DNA of 64,000 nucleotides, from positions 17,195,905-17,259,904 of the forward strand of contig CM028335.1 of the NCBI GenBank assembly GCA_016647705.1, given 5' to 3'. The notes beneath the pieces are model-generated. The model had not been told where the DNA came from. It ran no database searches and worked only from the letters and a program-made list of their open reading frames with translations. Source of the stretch: Eucommia ulmoides. Lineage: Eukaryota; Streptophyta; Magnoliopsida; Garryales; Eucommiaceae. Shown piece after piece: positions 58,355-64,000 of this stretch (position 1 is the first letter of the stretch; every line of letters starts with the position of its first letter). Made by a program: the position numbers and the translations under genes.

Positions 58355-58971
58355 TGTAGACATCCCATTTTGACCCGCCTATTTAAGTTGGAAGAAGGGA
58401 ACGAGTTTTTGCCTTAGATTACACTGGATACTACAAAACAACCCCAAAAAACATAAAAAAATAATAATAATATAAAATTGCCAATTTGACTGAATTCGGT
58501 ATAAGTAAAAGTTTCGGGTCAACCTCGAACGTTCATAAAGTTAAAGAAAGGCTAAAATAAAATTATTAAAGGTTGATTTTTCATGAAATCACTTTTAATA
58601 TGAATGAAATTAGTTACTACACTTCAACTTAAGGAAATTTCGTAAATTACCTTTTGTTACCCATTTTAATCCCTGAAACTATTACTACACCGGTTTCATC
58701 TTTTTCACACCAAAAATACTTCTATAATTTTTCAATTAAGGTATCAAATCCTAAAAAAAAAATCAATCCAAAAGCCTTGATCAAATCATGGAAATGTTAT
58801 GAGAAATCCAAAATTACCAAAGTAGTTAAGGATTTAGACTTGGATTGAAATCAACCAAACAAAAGTCATCTTGACAAACCATCAAAGCCCATTGAATTAA
58901 GGGCCCAACCCATCATTTAAATGACTCACAAATGAGCATTGAAAGCCCAAAATAAACTTCCAAGAAGTTGC
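58355..58971 (+). repeat. LTR start, TGTAGACACC-type family (partial)
   Basis: It begins TGTAGACATCCCATTTTGACCC, the same start as the copy whose minus strand begins at 27330. It includes TTTCGGGTCAACCTCGAACG and CATGAAATCACTTTTAATA. Its continuation is cut off by element E and would lie past the window. Confidence 0.6.
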
Positions 58972-59430
58972 TGATAGGTGTAAATTACCTATATATTTCC
59001 AAACTAAATTTGTTAGTTTTCGAGTACGTTTAGTACGTTTTTATTAAGTTTTAATATGTTTTTATTCTTTTTGTATTAACACAGGTCTGTGGGGATAAAA
59101 ATATATGAAATCGGAGCATAAACAATCAATTCAGACCAAGAACGGTCAGAGAACGGTGGAAAAACAAGTAAGGAGGCAATATTCTGAAAGAAGCCTACCG
59201 CGACGGTGGTGAAGATGCTGAGAAGACACCATTGTTGCTAAAACCTCATCGCCTAGGCAGTAAATCCCACCGTCTAGGCGGTAAATCAGCAGAATAATTT
59301 CCACAGCCACTGGCTTCTCCACCGCCTAGGCGAACCTTAAACCGACATACTCCACCGCTGCGTCGATGAATCCCACCTTCGCGACGGTGGCCTCTATGTA
59401 GTGTTAGATATTTATTTTAGATATTTTGTG

Positions 59431-59442
59431 TATTTATACCCC
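59431..59442 (+). promoter_or_regulatory. TATA-type core promoter in E's LTR
   Basis: TATTTATACCCC, conserved in the LTRs of B, C and E (for example 27748-27760), about 100-150 bases downstream of the palindrome cluster. Confidence 0.55.
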
Positions 59443-59944
59443 ATTTCTCCCATCTTCTTTGCACTCTTCGGCCATTACATCCCTTATGGCTTAGTTTAGG
59501 ATATAGAGAGAGTATGGGGAGTGCTCAAACATATCCGAAGGAGAAGATCAAGACGCAGAGAAGGAGAATCGTTCGGTGGATGGTTTTAGCGGCTAATCTT
59601 CAGATATTGGCTAAGTTCATCCGTGTTTCCTTTTATTTCTTGTATTTAATATATGTTTAAGCATATTTAGTCTAGTTTTAATTGTATAAACGGCTATGGC
59701 CATAGGTTAAACATGGATTATATATGGGATTAATTTTGTTTATAAAAATGTAGTTTTGGTTGAATTGTGTTTCTTTGATGATTGTTCTTCAATGTTTGAG
59801 TGTGTTTATCATATTATTTGTTTATTATGCTTAGAATGATAAATGGAGAATACGGAGTTTGACAAATCTCGGATTTGTATTAGAATAAACAAACGCCATG
59901 CTCCGATAACTCAGTCGGGGATAGAATTGTGGACAATCAATAAC

Positions 59945-60380
59945 ATTGGGGCAAGACTCATGTGACCTAGGGTCGTTAAGACGCTGAGGAGGACTTCTTC
60001 GTTGACTCGAAGTCATGTATTATCCCGTCTTACACTCGGGAGAGGTGGAGTTTTAGAACTGAGATTATCGATAGGGTAAACACAACGCATGAAATCAATG
60101 ACGTTGGGGGTGAGACTCACATGACCTAGAGTCATTAAGATGTTGAGGGGGACTTCTTCGTTGACATGAAGTCACGTTATATCCCTCATCTTATACTCGG
60201 GAGTTTACGAACTGAGGTTTTGTGTGCAATCAATGAGGTTGGGGCAAGACTCACGCAACCTAGGGTCGTTAAGACGTTGAGGGGGACTTCTTCGTTGACA
60301 CAAAGTTTCGTTATATCCCCCGTCTTACACTCGAGAGAGGTGGCAGAGGAGTTTTAGATACCGAGATTGTCAAATAGGTC
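59945..60380 (+). repeat. threefold tandem unit in E's 5' LTR
   Basis: The unit begins GTTGGGGCAAGACTCA and contains CCTAGGGTCGTTAAGAC, GGGGGACTTCTTCGTTGAC and TCTTACACTCGGGAGAGG. Copies start near 59945, 60103 and 60238 (about 158, 135 and 140 bases). The same three copies are in the 3' LTR (63571-64000). Confidence 0.85.
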
Positions 60381-60689
60381 AAATACCATTATTGTAAACT
60401 AAACGAAATCAAACGCATTTAAGTAAATAGTGTTAATCCCTAGATAATCCATCCCATAACTATCTCATATTAGTAATTACTATAGTTAAAGTAGTATTTT
60501 AGTATTAGTATTAAATTATATTCTATTTTTGTTGCCTAGATAAAGTCAGGTTATGACAATCGCGGTACTCGATAGTAATCTCAACCAATCCTTGTGGATA
60601 CGGTACCTGACCGAAAGGTCCATTATACTAAAACTTGATCCGTACGCTTGCGATGAAAGTGACAGCGCATAAATTACGGCCACAAAGTT

Positions 60690-60712
60690 TTTGGTGCTGT
60701 TGCCGGGGATTG
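60690..60712 (+). other. primer-binding site of E, tRNA-Asp type
   Basis: TTGGTGCTGTTGCCGGGGAT behind the LTR end, two changes from TTGGCGCCGTTGCCGGGGAT. Confidence 0.8.
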
Positions 60713-60735
60713 GAAGGAATGTTATTATCGATATT

Positions 60736-60817
60736 GTGAGTAAATAACTCGATTTTAATCTTGGTATTTCTTTTGTATATAATTTCCATTTAAGTTTTGT
60801 TTTTGTTTCTTATGCAG
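60736..60817 (+). promoter_or_regulatory. intron-like GTGAGT…GCAG pair in E's leader
   Basis: GTGAGTAAATAACTCGATTT at 60736 and a pyrimidine-rich tract ending TTATGCAG at 60817 fit plant splice sites, 82 bases apart. The gag-like ATG follows at 60829. See D. Confidence 0.45.
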
Positions 60818-60828
60818 GGTACTTGGCG

Positions 60829-61000
60829 ATGTTAGATCGACAGGTATTGATGCATCTCTTTCAACAAGATTCATAACCGTTTATAGTGCTAGTGCCACGC
60901 ACATAAGCTGGTAAGGCGTGTCGTTGAAAGATCGAATCATCCAAAGTAAAATCTCGCTAGTCTTGAGGGCATGTGTCGGGTTGAGGACATTAAACCACAC
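60829..61000 (+). pseudogene. E: remnant of the short gag-derived frame
   Basis: The opening MLDRQVLMHLFQQ matches A, C and D; near the end only ASLEGV/GRRT-like scraps ahead of hairpin 1 are recognisable. The frame is reduced to traces. Broken. Confidence 0.55.
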
Positions 61001-61004
61001 GCTT

Positions 61005-61021
61005 CTTGGGAGCAACCCAAG
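61005..61021 (+). other. hairpin 1 (HP1) of E
   Basis: CTTGGG (61005-61010) and CCCAAG (61016-61021), loop AGCAA. It is kept although the coding part beside it is nearly gone. Confidence 0.7.
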
Positions 61022-61060
61022 GTCACAAATAAATTACATCCATCTCCGTCGACTTGAAAT

Positions 61061-61084
61061 GGAGACGAGATTCTCTCACCTCTC
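61061..61084 (+). other. hairpin 2 (HP2) of E, degenerate
   Basis: GGAGACGAGA and TCTCACCTCTC stand at the right place but pair less well than in B and D. Confidence 0.45.
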
Positions 61085-62619
61085 ATGTATGTGTTCTAAA
61101 CCCCTGTCTTTATTATCATGCTACAAATTGTCATTGGGATTGCTGATAGGGTGGTTGTGATCATTGCCTGTTTAAGCCGGGTGTGATGTGTTAGTATAGT
61201 ATTATATGTTTAGTATGTATTTATGTTATTAGTTTATGTTTTATTGTGTTTACGTGTGCATGCTTGTTTAGGATTAGTTTGTTTAGTTTAGTTGTTATTT
61301 TGTGCTGAGTTTTGACGTCATCTGGGCCTTTACTTGATGATGATTTTGTCCACTATTTGTTTTGAGGTCGAGCGTAAAGCTCATTCATATGTGTTCTGTG
61401 TGCTTAACGTATCGTTTTAGTAAACGTTATTGTAGATCCTAAATGCACGAGCACGAAAACTCAATATAGCACTATCTAATTGATTTGAAACCGATTATCC
61501 TTCACTCAATTTCATGACAATAGGGATTCTAGAACTTAATTTGGGGGAAATTCAAGGCGAAATCCAAGGTGAGGTTGTTTAGGAGATATGATTTAGGCAT
61601 TCATTTGATCGCTTGAGCCTTTTTAAGCCTACCATGATATATCATTATCCCTCGTTACCCTGTCGAAGCTTAGAAGCCGTTTCAATTCTGAACACTTAAC
61701 AAATACCCTAGCCGATTGAATTTTTTCCAAACCTTTATCGCTAAACTGAAGGCACAATCTAAGTGAATCAAGTTAGCATTTCGCTATTTTATGTGAGCAG
61801 TTGGGTTTAGGGCGAACTTCTAAATTGGTTTGGTATTCTAGTATTCGCTTGTCGTATGTCGTTCATATTTTTCCACACTCCTAAAATTGTAGAAATTCGA
61901 ATGAGTTTGGTGGTGTGTTACTTAATCCTTTTTGCATACTCCTAAAATTCAAATATTTGAACGAGTTTGGGGGTATGTAAAAAAAATAAAATAAAATTTA
62001 CGTTTCTTTTTGACATGACAAATGAGTATGACGTTCTTAAACGTATGTTCAGGGTTATTTCTAATTAAACTATGGGGTTTCAACTGTGAGAGTGCCAGCG
62101 ATGTGCCTTGGGTAACGTTAAGTTAACGATGTTAACCCATTTTCTATTCAAATTTACCCTTAGCCAAATAAACCAAAATCGATCCAAGCCCTATTGATCT
62201 TTATAAACCTCCGAGCCTACATTAGTGGAGAATAAACCCTGGGTCAGGCGTATGGATTCCCTATACCTTAAAAGGTTTTAGTCATGAACTATATTGAGGG
62301 ATAACCCCATCTAATCAATGGATAGTTGTATATTTGAATTTGATCACACACACTTAAACAGGAAGTAGAATGGCGCTTACCATTTTTGAACTTTAAAATT
62401 CTAGAAGACCACATGGTGTGATTTATGCTTGAACTTGATAGGATTGGGGGTCGATGAGGGAAAAATCTTTCGGCCAGTAGATAATAATTAAAATTTACAC
62501 ATTTTTTTTTTTAGTGTTTTTCGTTTTTAGTTTTCCATTTCACAATTAGTTTGTATGTTTTCTTGTATTGTGTGGGTGTTTTGCTCGAGGACTAGCAAAA
62601 TTCTGAGTTTGGAGGTATT
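61085..62619 (+). other. E: conserved noncoding 3' block
   Basis: 1535 bases with the family's landmarks: GATTCTAGAACTTAATTTGG, GAGTTTGGTGGTGTG (near 61907), GAGTTTGGGGGTATG (near 61961), and TTTTGCTCGAGGACTAGCAA next to GAGTTTGGAGGTATT at the LTR edge. No gene. Confidence 0.7.
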
Positions 62620-64000
62620 TGATAGGTGTAAATTACTTATATATTTCCAAACTAAATTTATTATTTTTCAAGTATGTTTAGTACGTTTTTATTAAGTTTT
62701 AATATGTTTCTATTCTTTTTGTATTAAAACAGCTGTGTGGGGGTGAAAAGGTATGAAATCGAAGCATAAACGATCAATTTGGACTAAGAAAGGTCAGAGG
62801 ATCGTGGAAAAACAAGCAACGAGGAAATATTTTGAAAGAAGCGCACCGTCGTGGTGTCCAGACTGCCGCCATGAAGATGCTGAGAAGACACCATTGTTGC
62901 TGAAACCTCACCGTCTAGGCGGTGAACTAGCAGAATGTTTTCCACAGCCACCACTTTCTCCACTGCGTAGGTAAACCTTAAACCAACATACTCCACCACC
63001 GCGAGGGTGACGGTGGCCTCTGCGCAGTGTTAGATATTTATTTTAGATATTTTGTGTATTTATACCCCTTTTCTCCCATTTCCTTTGCACTCTCCGGCCA
63101 TTACAGCCCTTAAGGCTTAGTTTAAGATATAGAGAGAGTATGGGGAGTGCTCAAACATATCCGAAGGAGAAGATCAACATGCGGAGACGGAGAATCGTTC
63201 GGTGGATGGTTTTAGCGGCTAATCTTCGGATATTGACTAAATTCATCCATTTTTCCTTTTATTTCTTGTCTTCAATATATGTTTGAGCATGTTTAGCCTA
63301 GTTTTAATTGTATAAACGGCTATGGCCATAGGTTAAACGTGGATTATGTATGGGATTAATATCGTTTATAAAAACGTAGTTTTGGTTGAATTGTGTTTCT
63401 TTGATGATTGTTCTTCAATGTTTGAGTGTGTTTATCATATTGCTTTTTTTATTATGCTTAGAATGATAAATGGAGAATACGGGGTTTAAAAAATCCCGAA
63501 TTTGGATTAGAATAAACAAATGCCATGATCCGATAACTCGGTCGGGGTTAGGACTGTGGACAATCAATGACGTTGGGGCAAGACTCACGTGACCTAGGGT
63601 TGTTAAGACATTGAGGGGGACTTCTTCGTTGACTCAAAGTCATGTATTCCCCTGTCTTACACTTGGGAGAGGTGGCGGTGGAGTTTTAGAACTGAGATTA
63701 TCGATAGGGTAAACACAACGCATGAAATCAATGACGTTGGGGCGAGATTCACGTGACCTAGAGTCGTTAAGATGTTAAGGGGGACTTCTTTGTTGACACG
63801 AAGTCACGTTATATCCCTCGTCTTACACTCGGGAGTTTACAAACTGAGGTTTTGTGTGCAATCAATGAGGTTGGGGCAAGACTCACGCAACCTAGGGTCG
63901 TTAAGATGTTGAGGGAGACTTCTTCATTGACACGAAGTTGTGTTATATCTCCCGTCTTACACTCATTAGAGGTGGCAGAGGAGTTTTAGATACTGAGATT
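62620..64000 (+). repeat. 3' LTR of E (runs past the window end)
   Basis: TGATAGGTGTAAATTACTTA …; matches 58972 onward closely, including the tandem units. The frame at 62753-62974 is a chance frame in the LTR. Confidence 0.85.

Larger units (their letters stand above)
58972..60684 (+). repeat. 5' LTR of E
   Basis: TGATAGGTGTAAATTACC … AATTACGGCCACA, TG…CA ends, 1713 bases. It has a CCTAGG-type palindrome cluster (59245-59335), a TATTTATACCCC core promoter (59431-59442), and three copies of the tandem-prone unit (starting near 59945, 60103 and 60238). Confidence 0.9.
58972..64000 (+). mobile_element. non-autonomous Athila-related element E, right end outside the window
   Basis: 5' LTR (58972-60684), primer site, a very short gag-like trace, hairpins 1 and 2, noncoding 3' block and the start of the 3' LTR (62620 on). 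GTTGC (58967-58971) would be the left target sequence. It has the least coding of the five and no pol. By eye its two LTRs are very alike over the visible part, so it may be among the younger ones. Coding part broken. Confidence 0.85.

Noticed and set aside
62753-62974. Basic reading frame in E's 3' LTR
   Set aside because: It overlaps the LTR palindrome zone, and the frame is not kept in the 5' LTR or in other copies.

Overview
This is nuclear DNA of a flowering plant, most likely a eudicot, from a gene-poor, repeat-dense region of the kind found around centromeres. I recognise no host protein gene, rRNA or tRNA gene in 64 kb. The identifiable content is old mobile DNA, inserted piece inside piece: Ty3/gypsy elements of the Tat and Athila lineages, Ty1/copia pieces, a non-autonomous CACTA transposon, small terminal-inverted-repeat elements and several tandem arrays. 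Family names rest on motifs recognised by eye, since no search was possible. All LTR-type elements here are fossils.

Layout. 1-13784 is a minus-strand Tat-lineage element (T1) entering from the left. Its 5' LTR is at 13153-13784. Going leftward come a primer site, gag, protease, RT, second RNase H, integrase and a tandem-repeat zone, then an extra gene on the opposite strand (1-3250). Element A (6212-10251, +) sits inside it. 13785-16610 is AT-rich, with a possible Mutator-like element and a clear 742-bp inverted-repeat element with a GC-rich core. 17216-18955 is a minus-strand LTR related to the solo LTR at 49979-58165. 18960-27330 is a tandem-array block that includes two diverged LTR copies facing each other (23070-24500 and 25930-27330). 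27363-48912 is an Athila-type element (B, +) with both LTRs, gag-pol traces and an env-position gene; a CACTA element (33299-37619) and element C (40050-45551, -) are nested in it. 48913-49166 is an inverted LTR fragment. 49390-58340 is a Ty1/copia pol remnant split by a solo LTR (49979-58165), which is itself split by element D (50516-56677, -) with a perfect 5-bp target duplication. 58355-58971 is the start of another LTR. Element E (58972 to past the window end, +) follows directly.

The most interesting content is the relation between A, C, D, E and B. The four small elements have Athila-type LTR ends, a tRNA-Asp-type primer site (recognisable in A, C and E) and a noncoding 3' block of about 1.5 kb that all share with B, but each carries only a short gag-derived reading frame or its trace, and no pol. 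They look like a non-autonomous family depending on Athila. Around the end of the reading frame they keep two RNA hairpins. One of these is also in B, with a compensatory base-pair change. Their LTRs carry clusters of palindromes upstream of the TATA box, in two core types (CTGCAG or CCTAGG), and a tandem unit of 135-160 bp present in 1, 2 or 3 copies. A similar palindrome cluster with a TATA-like box lies upstream of B's env-position gene.
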